64,000 nucleotides of DNA from Lactiplantibacillus paraplantarum (GCF_003641145.1 NZ_CP032744.1:2914001-2978000); one strand, 5' to 3'. Positions 8,643 to 22,207 are shown, counted from the first letter of the stretch. A program made the numbers and translations. Notes: generated by a model not told the origin, from the sequence alone.

Positions 8643-8929
8643 AACTATCACTCCACTTCATAAAATATGCTAATAACATAGCACGTAACCGCTAGAATAA
8701 CAATTATTGCCCCCGAATTTACAGGATTTTTACATGGTTGCGACGGATACCGTCCAAATTAAATAACATTAAACCTGATCTATAAATAAATTGTTGGTTA
8801 GCTCTATAGTTGAATGTAAAATCAATCAATATGCCCTTAATAATGCCTATGAGCACTATAAAAACATCGGTTTGGCTGTTAGACTAAATAATAAATAAAT
8901 ATTTTTATTAACACGGAGGAACTTCCAGT

Positions 8930-9589
8930 ATGAAGGATCATCAAGAAATCCAAATCAGAGTGGTACTCGCATCAATTTTAACAAACGACCAACGAATAAT
9001 TAGCTTTCACACTACCAGAAAAAGTGAATCGGCCTATGTTCTGTTAGGCAATAATCAGGGCGAATTTCTAGCAATCCGTCTTAGTACCCATAAAGCATTT
9101 AGCGTATTTATGTCAATTCCCACGATTGACTATACCGACAAGGTCCAATTAACAGAAAAGCTCAGGGACTTTCTCCGCCGAGCAAGCTGGCTTCAATTTA
9201 ATTACCATGATTATTTTGCACTTTCAATGATTGTTTTCGCTAAACAACATGGAACAGAATTTCAAATTGACGATTCCTATACGATTTTTTCAGAAGCAAG
9301 CCAGGGAATGGTCTTTTATCAGCTATTAGGGCGTCCGCGGGGAAAACAAGTCGTGTTACACGCTTTTGAAGAAGATTATAACCGAGTCCTTCGCCGACTA
9401 TACGCACAAGCACTAATTGCTAGCCATTCCACAGATAACACCTTCAAATTATATGTAACAGAGGCTGGTATCCATTTACTGGATTGGTTCTCAACAACCT
9501 ACATTGAAACTTTCGCTAATGATTATCTTAATGTTAACTGGTTTGACCTCAAGCTACCCAAACAATCTGCTGACGAAATAAGCAAATGA
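8930..9589 (+). CDS. Unknown 219-residue soluble protein
   Basis: I do not recognise this family. The protein is soluble with no signal peptide or membrane helix, and mixed alpha/beta with many aromatic residues. Noteworthy segments are LRDFLRRASWLQFNYHDYF near the middle and LRRLYAQALIASHS in the last third. The start is secure: ACGGAGGAACTTCC precedes the ATG. A clean terminator follows directly, so it is a single-gene unit between the DUF2187 gene and the rRNA operon that converges on it. The 290 bases upstream are AT-rich and hold no other gene. Confidence 0.75.
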   Translation: MKDHQEIQIRVVLASILTNDQRIISFHTTRKSESAYVLLGNNQGEFLAIRLSTHKAFSVFMSIPTIDYTDKVQLTEKLRDFLRRASWLQFNYHDYFALSMIVFAKQHGTEFQIDDSYTIFSEASQGMVFYQLLGRPRGKQVVLHAFEEDYNRVLRRLYAQALIASHSTDNTFKLYVTEAGIHLLDWFSTTYIETFANDYLNVNWFDLKLPKQSADEISK

Positions 9590-9625
9590 AAAAACCTATA
9601 GGCTGAATACAGCTTATAGGTTTTT
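9590..9625 (+). terminator. Terminator of the 219-residue protein gene
   Basis: AAAAACCTATA-GGCTG pairs with CAGC-TTATAGGTTTTT directly after the stop codon; a T-run ends it. Confidence 0.85.
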
Positions 9626-9843
9626 CAATGAGCTAAATGGATATTAAAAATAATATTTACAGCTTACTTTCAATAGATCATCTTATTAAGAACATACGTT
9701 ACTTGAACGATATCTGGTTGTTTAGCAATCCAAAACAATCCTTTAGCCAAATTCTATCGTTTTGTGTGACAGCCGCAGAGAAGCAAGGCAATGGTTTGCT
9801 ATTGGCTAACTTCGACCTAAATCATTTAATGTTTTTTTGCAAC

Positions 9844-9872
9844 AAAAAAAAGGAATCGAATTAACGATTCCT
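9844..9872 (-). terminator. rRNA operon terminator
   Basis: AGGAATCG and CGATTCCT form an 8-bp stem just past the 5S 3' end, followed on the minus strand by seven T. Confidence 0.85.
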
Positions 9873-9878
9873 TAGGTT

Positions 9879-9995
9879 GCATGGCAACGTCCTACCCTCG
9901 CAGGGAGCGATCCCCCAACTACTCTCGGCGCTAAGAAGCTTAACTTCTGTGTTCGACATGGGAACAGGTGTATCCTTCTCGCCATCGTCACCACA
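9879..9995 (-). rRNA. rrf: 5S ribosomal RNA
   Basis: About 117 nt; on the minus strand it starts TGTGGTGACGATGGCGAGA and contains the conserved CCCATGTCGAACACAGAAGT core. It follows the 23S gene after about 70 bases. Ends are placed by similarity to lactobacillar 5S and may be off by a few bases. Confidence 0.95.
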
Positions 9996-10065
9996 CTATT
10001 GAGAAACTTGTGCTCTCAAAACTAGCTAATATCAAATATTTTCATATGAACCGGAACACCAATTA

Positions 10066-12987
<2,922 letters not shown>

Positions 12988-13185
12988 TCATTTACCTAAC
13001 GGTAAATGCGATTAATGAGTTTAGCGATAATTAAACTTCAATAAAAAACTCAAAAAACGCGGTGTTCTCGGTTTCATTATGAAAAAATATATTTGATATT
13101 ATCTAGTTTTCAAAGAACAAGTTTTGAGAGTTAAATCTCTCAAAACTAAACAAAGTTTCGACGCGTGTGTAGGTTTCCGTAATAT

Positions 13186-14758
<1,573 letters not shown>

Positions 14759-14940
14759 AATGATGAGTTCTAAAAAGCTCATTTAAAGTTGTACTAAAAT
14801 TTATTTGCTAGCGAATTGACTTCGCAAATGTTTTTGCTCTTGATTCAAAATCAAGAGACCCTACACATTTGATTCGTCGAAACTTTGTTCAGTTTTCAAA
14901 GATCTAATTCCGTGTGTTAATCGCTTAACACAACTTAATC

Positions 14941-14970
14941 ATCATAACATCTTAATCAATATCTTGTCAA
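14941..14970 (-). promoter_or_regulatory. rRNA promoter, proximal
   Basis: Minus strand TTGACA (14965-14970), 18 bases, TATGAT (14941-14946). Confidence 0.8.
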
Positions 14971-15032
14971 CAACTTTTTTTAAGAAGTAACTTGATTAAT
15001 TTGCCGTGGTTGCCTTTGCGACAACAGAAACT

Positions 15033-15061
15033 ATCTTACCAATTACTGAAGAAGTTGTCAA
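15033..15061 (-). promoter_or_regulatory. rRNA promoter, middle
   Basis: Minus strand TTGACA (15056-15061), 17 bases, TAAGAT (15033-15038). Confidence 0.8.
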
Positions 15062-15121
15062 CAACTAATTTCAATAATTATTTGATGGTGAGAAGCATCT
15101 GCCGTAGCAGCAACGTTTACT

Positions 15122-15150
15122 AATATACCAATTGAAACAAAAAGTGTCAA
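15122..15150 (-). promoter_or_regulatory. rRNA promoter, distal
   Basis: Minus strand TTGACA (15145-15150), 17 bases, TATATT (15122-15127). The three promoters are spaced about 90 bases apart. The rest of 14759-15231 is the rRNA leader and the vanZ upstream region. Confidence 0.8.
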
Positions 15151-15231
15151 CACTTTTCCTGAATTTATTTTTATAAATGGTCAAATGTCCTTTTCTTCTC
15201 TATACTATTTAAATAAAAGGAGCGACTAAAT

Positions 15232-15747
15232 ATGCTAGCTTGGCTACCATTCTTACTTATCTCAGTACTGTTCATTGTTCTATTATATGCCTGCGCGCGT
15301 TCGGCAAGCACTAATATCCAACGGTTTAAGCAGCTCAGCTTGATTGCTTTTCTCTGGATATTAACTGCTTTTTGCTACACACCTACGAGTTACAACTTCG
15401 GTACTCAACTTGTGATTCAATATATTCAATGGGGTCCTGTCAAATTGAATGTGATCCCCTTCCAACAATTAGACATTGAGTTTTGGCTCAACGTCCTTCT
15501 TACCGTTCCGTTAGGCGGCTTGTTGGCGTGGAACTTTCCCGACTTACCCTGGCGTCGATTTATTTGGTTAGGTTTACTCACCGGCCTGACACTCGAACTA
15601 GGTCAATTCATTCTGGACTGGTTGGTTAATATCAAGCGTTGGGTCGATATCGACGATGTTATTACTAACTGGGCTGGCGTCATTCTTGGCGCAGCCAGTT
15701 ATAAAATTGTGCGTCACATTCCCGGACTACGATGGTTGCAAAAGTAG
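15232..15747 (+). CDS. VanZ-like membrane protein
   Basis: A 171-residue protein with five likely membrane segments (residues about 3-21, 34-50, 83-98, 112-135 and 145-160). It matches the VanZ family in the pair NVIPFQQLDIEFWLNVLLTVPLGGLLAW and LTLELGQFILDW...WVDIDDVITNWAGVILGA. The last Asp-rich segment with DxDD and a following Gly-rich helix is the most conserved part of the family. Homologues include teicoplanin-resistance VanZ, but most chromosomal members have no proven resistance role. ATG preceded by AAAAGGAGCG. Monocistronic, reading away from the rRNA operon. Confidence 0.85.
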   Translation: MLAWLPFLLISVLFIVLLYACARSASTNIQRFKQLSLIAFLWILTAFCYTPTSYNFGTQLVIQYIQWGPVKLNVIPFQQLDIEFWLNVLLTVPLGGLLAWNFPDLPWRRFIWLGLLTGLTLELGQFILDWLVNIKRWVDIDDVITNWAGVILGAASYKIVRHIPGLRWLQK

Positions 15748-15774
15748 CCTATATGTTGCAAAAGTAGCCTATAT
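15735..15774 (+). repeat. Perfect 20-bp tandem duplication across the vanZ stop
   Basis: GTTGCAAAAGTAGCCTATAT occurs twice head to tail. The first copy includes the vanZ stop codon, so the protein is unchanged by the duplication. Confidence 0.9.
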
Positions 15775-15866
15775 ATAGAAGTAAAAATTAAAGAGCCCTA
15801 CTTCCACGTTCAACCACCGATTAATTTCTTGCAAGTAACCCGACAAACTGGCCATGATAACCTCAC

Positions 15867-15919
15867 AATTAAATAAGGCGCCGCAGCCGTGAATGACGGT
15901 TGCGACGCCTTATTTAATT
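15867..15919. terminator. Bidirectional terminator between vanZ-like and hydrolase genes
   Basis: AATTAAATAAGGCG and CGCCTTATTTAATT form the outer stem, with a second pairing block (CGCAGCCGT with ACGGTTGCG) and a short loop. It serves two converging genes. Confidence 0.85.
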
Positions 15920-15938
15920 TCAGGATCAATATTTATCT

Positions 15939-16928
15939 TTAAGATTCAAAAAATAAATCAAAGACTTGTTTACGATCTCGATTCCAAACTTGATTATCAC
16001 TCGTTGGGTAGACTCGGTTTGTTAAAACAACTAGCCCCACCTGTCGATCCAAATCGAAAGCGATGGCTGGTCCTGTAAAACCAGTGTGGAAATATTGATG
16101 ACGCCCCGCGCGTCGTTCCCAACCTAGTGTTCGACCACTTTCATCATATTCGCCCAACCAATCAAAGACGTTTTCATCAAGTACCCGCTTTCCCTGATAC
16201 TCGCCAAAATTCAGCATCATTTCAACAAACACCGATAAATCGGTCAATGTCGAGAACAAGCCCGCATGGCCACTCTCACCATTTAGCAAGAATGCTTTAT
16301 AATCATGAACCTGCCCTTGAATTTGTCCTCTTAACGGATCAAACTCCGTTGGCACAAAACGAACCTTGGGCCGATTTAAATTATAGCCCGTATTGGTCAT
16401 AGCCAATGGATAGCAGACATGATCCTGAATGCTTCGTGCCAACGATCCGTCAACTGCTCGAATAATCCAGCCCAGCAAAATGAATCCTAAGTCTGAATAG
16501 ACGTACGTTGTTCCCGGAGCAGTAACTAGTGGCGCATCATAGACCGCTTTAATTAAATCCTCGCGCTGCATCTTATCCAGATTATCAATATCTGCTGGTA
16601 AACCACTATTATGAAGTAACAAGTTTTTAATGGTAATTTCAGGATGCGTAAACCCAGGTAAAAATCGAGCTACCGAGTCTGTTAAATGGACCGTGTGATC
16701 CGATAGCAACTGAAAGATTCTTGTCGTGGTCCCCACAACTTTAGTTACCGATGCCAAATCATAGATCATGGCTGGATCCAAGCCGATGGCAAATTCATCA
16801 CGACCCTGCTTGCCATGATAATATTGACTAATACCTTTAGGGGTGATCAAGCTAAACGACGCCCCGTAAATATCACCAGCTTCAATACAACTGTCAATAT
16901 ATTGTTCAATTTTTTCGAGCATCTGCAT
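15939..16928 (-). CDS. Serine beta-lactamase-fold hydrolase (class C / PBP4* type)
   Basis: A 329-residue member of the beta-lactamase-related serine hydrolases (DD-peptidase/esterase group). The active-site triad motifs are visible: SxxK as ASVTKVVGT near residue 67, YSD as TYVYSDLGF near residue 150, and HTG as YFHTGFTGP near residue 290 in place of KTG. No signal peptide is seen, suggesting a cytosolic esterase or peptidase rather than a wall enzyme. The ATG at 16928 has AAAGGTGG five bases upstream, better than the ATG at 16949. True beta-lactamase activity is unlikely; substrate unknown. Confidence 0.85.
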   Translation of the reverse strand: MQMLEKIEQYIDSCIEAGDIYGASFSLITPKGISQYYHGKQGRDEFAIGLDPAMIYDLASVTKVVGTTTRIFQLLSDHTVHLTDSVARFLPGFTHPEITIKNLLLHNSGLPADIDNLDKMQREDLIKAVYDAPLVTAPGTTYVYSDLGFILLGWIIRAVDGSLARSIQDHVCYPLAMTNTGYNLNRPKVRFVPTEFDPLRGQIQGQVHDYKAFLLNGESGHAGLFSTLTDLSVFVEMMLNFGEYQGKRVLDENVFDWLGEYDESGRTLGWERRAGRHQYFHTGFTGPAIAFDLDRQVGLVVLTNRVYPTSDNQVWNRDRKQVFDLFFES

Positions 16929-17243
16929 TACGCCCACCTTTCGTGACATACATTACTTTTTTCATCTGCTTATCTTCTTTATGATAACGAACTTCCTCAT
17001 AAAATCAACGGCAAACGTTTTGCAAATCTATCACACACTAGCTCACTTTTCATTAACTAACTAGTTGAACACTTGTTATATTATAGACAATATTCCACTT
17101 ATATATCAAAGCAAGCATGAATTTTGGCTGTTTTTTGAATATAATTAAGTGAATTGTCAATGCACAACTACGGCAACAAACACTGTCATGCCAGCATTCA
17201 AATTCCAAAACACCTTCATAGATTATAAAAAATTGACCTAAAC

Positions 17244-17257
17244 GTGAAATAAATCAC
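17244..17257. promoter_or_regulatory. Rex/Fnr-type dyad upstream of pflB
   Basis: GTGA-AATAAA-TCAC is an exact inverted repeat with a 6-base spacer, the half-site layout used by Rex (TTGTGA-N6-TCACAA) and Crp/Fnr regulators. It lies just before the catabolite site and the -35 element. The outermost bases do not match consensus. Confidence 0.5.
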
Positions 17258-17258
17258 C

Positions 17259-17272
17259 TGGAAGCGGTTACA
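17259..17272 (+). promoter_or_regulatory. Catabolite-responsive element at pflB
   Basis: TGGAAGCGGTTACA fits the CcpA site TGWAANCGNTNWCA with one mismatch (third base). It overlaps the -35 element, the position expected for repression. Confidence 0.7.
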
Positions 17273-17295
17273 AATTCGCAAAAAAATGTTATGAT
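17268..17295 (+). promoter_or_regulatory. pflB promoter
   Basis: TTACAA (17268-17273), 16 bases, TATGAT (17290-17295), about 57 bases ahead of the pflB start. The other bases of 16929-17351 show no gene. Confidence 0.55.
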
Positions 17296-17351
17296 TCAAA
17301 TATAGAATTTTATCAATCATTTGATTGGATTCAAATTATGGAGGCGAGAAA

Positions 17352-19610
17352 ATGATTACATCAGAAAAGACAACAAAGCCCGCAGCTTGGAAAGGTTTCA
17401 AGGGAGGGCACTGGCAGGAAGAAATCAACATTCGTGATTTTATTCAAAATAACTTCACACAATACAATGGCGATGAAAGCTTCTTAGCTGGCCCCACCGC
17501 TGCCACCAAGACTTTAAATGACAAGGTCTTAGCATTAAAGAAGCAAGAACGTGAAGCTGGCGGTGTGTTGGACGCTGATACTAAAGTTGTTGCAACGATT
17601 ACTTCCCATGGCCCTGGCTATATTCAAAAAGATCTCGAAAAGATTGTTGGTCTCCAAACCGACAAGCCTTTGAAGCGAGCCTTTATGCCATATGGTGGTA
17701 TTCGGATGGCCGATGACGCCTTAGAATCTTACGGCTACACTCCTGATAAAGAAAACGATAAAATCTTCACAGAATATCGCAAGACTCATAATCAAGGTGT
17801 CTTCGATGTTTACACCCCTGACATGCGGAAAGCACGTCACTACAAGATCATCACTGGTCTACCAGATGCTTATGCACGTGGCCGCCTTGTTCCAGACTTA
17901 CCACGGGTTGCTGTTTATGGGATCGATCGTTTGATGGAAGACAAAGCTAATGACTTTGCTCACATTGGCGATGGCGAATTAACCGATGATGTTATCCGTC
18001 TCCGTGAAGAAGTTCAAGATCAATACCGGGCTTTAGCTGACATGAAGAAGATGGCTGCTAGTTATGGTTACGATATTAGCAAGCCTGCAACTAACGCACA
18101 AGAAGCCATTCAATGGATTTACTTCGCTTACTTAGCTGCCATCAAGACTCAAAACGGTGCCGCAATGTCTGTTGGCCGGATTGATACAACAATGGATATC
18201 TTCATTCAACGCGATTTAGAAAATGGCGTTATCGATGAAGACCAAGCCCAAGAATTAATTGACCAATTCGTTATGAAATTACGGATGGTTCGGTTTATCC
18301 GTACTGAAGAATACAATTCACTCTTCTCCGGCGACCCAATCTGGGCAACCTTATCAATGTGTGGCTTAGGCGTTGATGGGCAACATCACGTTACTAAGAC
18401 AGCCTTCCGGATCTTAAAGACCTTGGATAACATGGGCGCCGCACCAGAACCAAACATCACGATTCTATGGTCAGACCGCTTACCAGAAGACTTCAAGCGT
18501 TACGCAACGCAAGTCTCCATTGACAGTTCAACCATTCAATACGAAAACGATGATTTGATGCGGGTACAATGGGGTACCGACTACTATGGGATTGCTTGCT
18601 GTGTTTCAGCACAACCAATTGCTGACGGCATCCAATACTTCGGTGCTCGGGCAAACTTAGCCAAAGCTATTCTTTACGCCATCAATGGTGGTCGTGATGA
18701 AATTGCTGGTGACCAAGTTGGCCCTGCCTACGAACCAATTACTTCAGAATACATCGACTATGACGAATTCATGAAGAAATTAGACAAACAAATGGATTGG
18801 TTAGCTGACACTTACGTTAACTCCCTCAATGCCATTCACTACATGCATGACAAGTATTACTACGAAGCTGCCCAATTAGCTTTGAAGAATACTGACCTTG
18901 ACCGGACCTTCGCAACTGGGATTTCTGGTTTATCACATGCTGCTGATTCGATTTCAGCAATCAAGTATGGTCACGTTAAAGTTATTCGTAACGAAGATGG
19001 AATCGCCGTTGACTTCAAGGCTGACAACGACTTCCCTCGCTACGGGAATAATGATGACCGTGCTGATGACATTGCTAAATGGTTAGTCAAGGAACTATAC
19101 AGTAAGATGAATACGCATCACCTCTATCGGAATGCAAAACTTTCAACTTCTGTCTTGACGATTACCTCAAACGTTGTTTATGGTAAGAACACTGGTACCA
19201 CACCAAATGGCCGTCAAAAAGGCGAACCATTCTCACCAGGTGCTAACCCAGCATACGGTGCTGAAAAGAGCGGTGCGTTAGCTTCACTTCTTTCAACTGC
19301 CAAATTACCATACCGTTATGCAACTGACGGGATTTCCAATACGTTCGGCGTTACGCCTAACACGTTAGGCCATGACCTCGAATCACGGAAAGATACGTTA
19401 GTAAATATGTTAGACGGTTACATGAAGAACGATGGGATGCATCTGAACATCAATGTCTTCAATAAAGACACCTTAATTGATGCCCAGAAGCACCCTGAAG
19501 AATACCCAACATTAACGGTTCGGGTTTCTGGCTACTGTGTCTACTTCGCAGATTTAACCAAGGAACAACAAGATGACGTTATCTCACGGACATTCTTCGA
19601 ATCAATGTAA
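17352..19610 (+). CDS. pflB: Formate C-acetyltransferase (pyruvate formate-lyase)
   Basis: Glycyl-radical enzyme converting pyruvate and CoA to acetyl-CoA and formate without oxygen. The 752-residue form starts [13 protein letters not shown] with GGAGG seven bases ahead; a reading nine codons longer is not needed. The adjacent catalytic cysteines are Cys416-Cys417 ([11 protein letters not shown]), and the radical glycine is Gly727 in RVSGYCVYF near the C terminus. Both match the E. coli layout. pflA follows after 36 bases. The dyad and catabolite site at the promoter predict induction by NADH excess or anaerobiosis and repression by preferred sugars. The formate probably also feeds purine and folate C1 needs. 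Confidence 0.97.
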   Translation: MITSEKTTKPAAWKGFKGGHWQEEINIRDFIQNNFTQYNGDESFLAGPTAATKTLNDKVLALKKQEREAGGVLDADTKVVATITSHGPGYIQKDLEKIVGLQTDKPLKRAFMPYGGIRMADDALESYGYTPDKENDKIFTEYRKTHNQGVFDVYTPDMRKARHYKIITGLPDAYARGRLVPDLPRVAVYGIDRLMEDKANDFAHIGDGELTDDVIRLREEVQDQYRALADMKKMAASYGYDISKPATNAQEAIQWIYFAYLAAIKTQNGAAMSVGRIDTTMDIFIQRDLENGVIDEDQAQELIDQFVMKLRMVRFIRTEEYNSLFSGDPIWATLSMCGLGVDGQHHVTKTAFRILKTLDNMGAAPEPNITILWSDRLPEDFKRYATQVSIDSSTIQYENDDLMRVQWGTDYYGIACCVSAQPIADGIQYFGARANLAKAILYAINGGRDEIAGDQVGPAYEPITSEYIDYDEFMKKLDKQMDWLADTYVNSLNAIHYMHDKYYYEAAQLALKNTDLDRTFATGISGLSHAADSISAIKYGHVKVIRNEDGIAVDFKADNDFPRYGNNDDRADDIAKWLVKELYSKMNTHHLYRNAKLSTSVLTITSNVVYGKNTGTTPNGRQKGEPFSPGANPAYGAEKSGALASLLSTAKLPYRYATDGISNTFGVTPNTLGHDLESRKDTLVNMLDGYMKNDGMHLNINVFNKDTLIDAQKHPEEYPTLTVRVSGYCVYFADLTKEQQDDVISRTFFESM

Positions 19611-19646
19611 CATTTAATCTTTAATAGTTAAGAAGGCGAAAGGCTC

Positions 19647-20468
19647 ATGGAAAACAAACAAGTTTCAACAACGCAAACGGCGGCAAAGGAGCCTTTGATA
19701 GGCTACGTTCACTCCATCGAAACGTTTGGCTCTGTTGACGGACCTGGTATCCGTTACGTGGCGTTCCTACAAGGGTGCCATATGCGTTGCCAATACTGTC
19801 ACAACCCTGATACTTGGAAACTCAACGTTGGCGACCAAATGACGGCTGACGAAATTTTGGAAGATGCGGCTAAATACCGAGCTTTCTGGGGCAAGACGGG
19901 TGGCATCACAGTCAGTGGTGGTGAATCACTGGTACAAATCGACTTCATCTTAGACTTATTTGAAAAAGCCAAGGCGATGAATATCAGTACTTGTCTGGAT
20001 ACTTCCGGGCAGCCTTTTACCCGAGAACAACCTTTCTTCGACAAGTTTGAGCGTTTAATGAAGGTCACCGATATTTCACTGGTCGACATTAAACATATCG
20101 ATTCTGCCAAACACAAGCAATTGACCCAGTATGGCAACGAAAACATTTTGGATATGATTCAGTATATGGCCCAGCACCACGATGATATGTGGATTCGCCA
20201 CGTACTGGTTCCCCAACGAACGGATTACGATGACGATTTGAAGAAACTCGGCGACTATATTGCCAAGATTCCAAATGACGTCGTTCAAAAAGTTGAAGTG
20301 CTTCCCTACCACACACTGGGCGTTAAAAAGTATCATGAAATGAAGATCAAATATCGTCTTGAAGGTATCGAGTCTCCTACCCAAGATCGCGTCGCTAACG
20401 CTGAAAAGTTATTACACACGGCCGATTACAATGGTTACAAGACCTGGATGCCGCTACCAAAACTTTAA
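19647..20468 (+). CDS. pflA: Pyruvate formate-lyase activating enzyme
   Basis: Radical-SAM enzyme that abstracts hydrogen from the PflB glycine. The 273-residue protein has the cluster motif CHMRCQYC (Cys44, Cys48, Cys51) preceded by FGSVDGPGIR, the family signature, and a GGITVSGGE stretch for SAM binding. An N-terminal extension of about 15 residues before LIGYVHSIETFG is usual in lactobacilli. Second gene of the pflBA operon, followed by a strong terminator. Confidence 0.96.
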   Translation: MENKQVSTTQTAAKEPLIGYVHSIETFGSVDGPGIRYVAFLQGCHMRCQYCHNPDTWKLNVGDQMTADEILEDAAKYRAFWGKTGGITVSGGESLVQIDFILDLFEKAKAMNISTCLDTSGQPFTREQPFFDKFERLMKVTDISLVDIKHIDSAKHKQLTQYGNENILDMIQYMAQHHDDMWIRHVLVPQRTDYDDDLKKLGDYIAKIPNDVVQKVEVLPYHTLGVKKYHEMKIKYRLEGIESPTQDRVANAEKLLHTADYNGYKTWMPLPKL

Positions 20469-20492
20469 CTCAACATTTCTAGGTTAACTAAG

Positions 20493-20543
20493 GCACCAGT
20501 GCATCAATCATCTAACGGATGGTTGATGCACTGGTGCTTTTTC
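20493..20543 (+). terminator. pflBA terminator
   Basis: GCACCAGTGCATCAA pairs perfectly with TTGATGCACTGGTGC, followed by TTTTTC. Confidence 0.9.
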
Positions 20544-20603
20544 AATCAGCCTTACTATTTTTTCTGCTTACCGACTGTTCTTCAAATTAGGTTTATATCC
20601 AGT

Positions 20604-21384
20604 CTCAATTATGGTTAAAACGTGCCAAAACGTTAAATTCAAAAGCAGCCAGCTGAGGCCCGCTGGAAATAGGTGCGAGTTGGTGTAAACCTTCCTGGTT
20701 AAATGCGTCCTACACCGACTTCCAGGCATTTCTGCCAATTGCCGGAACGTGGTGGGCACAGATTTGAGCCGAAAAATCACGTCTCAAATACTGGCCTTTC
20801 ACTAACCAAGCACAAGACGCTTACTAAGTGAAATTTCACCACTAGGCATTGTCAGAAACACCTTCCAGACGGGAAAGTATTCGAATGGCGGACATGTATG
20901 TGTCCAACCTTTGATGGACTTGTTATTATTTTTCATAAACGGTAATGATTGTTAATCAACTGTCAGACCGAAAATGATATTGTGATAGTTCACTATTCCC
21001 AAATCACTGTAGCAATAGTTGAATGTCTCGACAAAGTGGTTAACCCAACCCTAACGTTTCGTTTAAAGTTTCAGTATAAAACAGTCAGCGACTAGTTGTG
21101 CCAAGTTAGGTGGCTGCTCATCCGCTATTCGAGCGGTTCCCGAACACTCTTTTAGACTGGAGGGGCTGGGTGACAATGCTCAGTAGCCAAATTATTCTTA
21201 GCTGGAAGTGACCTTCTTCCGGCTTAGAATAAGACTCGTATTTGAGACCGGGCGGGTTGTGCACGGGCTCAAATCGATGTCGGCTACGTTCCAACAATTG
21301 GCACCCAGCCCCGGAGGTCGGACTAGGACGCGCACGTGCGAACGAATAGTAATATAGAACCGGCACGTTTTAACCATGATTGAG
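20604..21384 (+). mobile_element. Noncoding TIR-bounded element, copy 1
   Basis: About 781 bp with terminal inverted repeats matching at 22 of 23 positions (core ATGGTTAAAACGTGCC left, its complement right). Modules in order are a block with TTCCAGGCATTTCTGCCAAT (near 20720), a block with CAAAGTGGTTAACC and CTAACGTTTCG (near 21035-21062), and a block with GGGGCTGGGTGACAATGCTC (near 21164) whose end GGCACCCAGCCCC (near 21299) pairs back to it. The same order recurs in copies 2 and 3. No reading frame is shared and no transposase is encoded. No target duplication is obvious. Confidence 0.7.
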
Positions 21385-21558
21385 GCTAGCTAAAACAACA
21401 GCACAACGCGTATGTTTAAGTAATAAAATAGTCGCTGTCAGCATTAACAACTGCTGGCAGCGGCTATCTTCATTAATCATCAAAAATCATACCGATTAGA
21501 TCATATCACTCAGCTTGATTGCTGTTGCTCAAACTCCCCGCTAAAAGTGACTGCTTGC

Positions 21559-21870
21559 TTAACTGTGAATACCAAGCTCCATCCGGGCTTCACGCGACAT
21601 CATACTTTCATTCCAAGCTGGTTCCCACACGATTTCAATTTCGATATTTTTGACTTCCGGTAACTTTATAAGTTCATCATGAATATCTTTGGCTAACCAT
21701 TCCGTCAATGGACACCCAGCGATAGTCAAGGTCATCGTAATCTCAGCGGTCCCCTCCGCCGTAAGTTGTGCATCATAAATCAATCCTAAATTAACTAGAT
21801 CAATTCCTAATTCGGGGTCAATCACACGTCCCAGCGCCTCGAAGGCCCGGTCTTTAAACGTTGTTGTCAT
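21559..21870 (-). CDS. SufT / MIP18 family (DUF59) iron-sulfur maturation protein
   Basis: A 103-residue alpha/beta protein of the DUF59 (MIP18) family, involved in Fe-S cluster assembly or delivery. Signatures are FEALGRVIDPELGIDLVNLGLIYDA and the TLTIAGCPLTEW stretch with the single conserved Cys. IVWEPAWNESMMSREAR closes the domain. I choose the ATG at 21870, with AAGGGA upstream. Stand-alone gene: no other suf genes are here. A large inverted repeat lies about 50 bases upstream. Family clear; exact client unknown. Confidence 0.88.
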   Translation of the reverse strand: MTTTFKDRAFEALGRVIDPELGIDLVNLGLIYDAQLTAEGTAEITMTLTIAGCPLTEWLAKDIHDELIKLPEVKNIEIEIVWEPAWNESMMSREARMELGIHS

Positions 21871-21920
21871 TGTATCTCGTCCCTTCATCTCAGTTCGAAC
21901 GCATTAATCAATTACATCAC

Positions 21921-21955
21921 CTTTTAAAGTGTCACTATAACTGACACTTTAAAGG
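21921..21955. promoter_or_regulatory. Large inverted repeat upstream of sufT
   Basis: CTTTTAAAGTGTCA and TGACACTTTAAAGG are near-perfect 14-base arms around CTATAAC. No T-run follows, so an operator is more likely than a terminator. The loop contains TATAG on the minus strand, a possible -10. Confidence 0.55.
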
Positions 21956-22171
21956 TAACTATGCGGTTCATAAAGCGCTTTCTTGTCTATTTCTATTGTA
22001 CCGATATCAGCACGCATATTCAATCAATTATTAGCCTAATCAGCCGACTCTCCAAATAGTTGGCAACAGTCATCATAGCGCGCGCTATTTTAAAATCCAT
22101 CCGTTTGAAAGCCCGCTAATTCAGCGTTTTGGTGCCATTAAAAGATTTATCAAAACTAGCGGTTGTTTTTG

Positions 22172-22200
22172 TTGTAACCGCTTACCATCTGTGCTATTAT
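22172..22200 (+). promoter_or_regulatory. Promoter with overlapping catabolite site for the large ncRNA
   Basis: TTGTAA (22172-22177), 17 bases, TATTAT (22195-22200). TGTAACCGCTTACC (22173-22186) fits the CcpA site with one mismatch and covers the -35. The predicted transcript start coincides with the 5' end of the closing helix at 22208. Confidence 0.7.
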
Positions 22201-22207
22201 ACTAAGT

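Noticed and set aside
9637..9864. 75-codon frame between the unknown gene and 5S
   Set aside because: No ribosome site; it begins just past the upstream gene's terminator and ends in the rRNA terminator.
20568..21366. Two frames of 70 and 82 codons on the minus strand
   Set aside because: Overlay element copy 1; reading is not shared with other copies and lacks ribosome sites.
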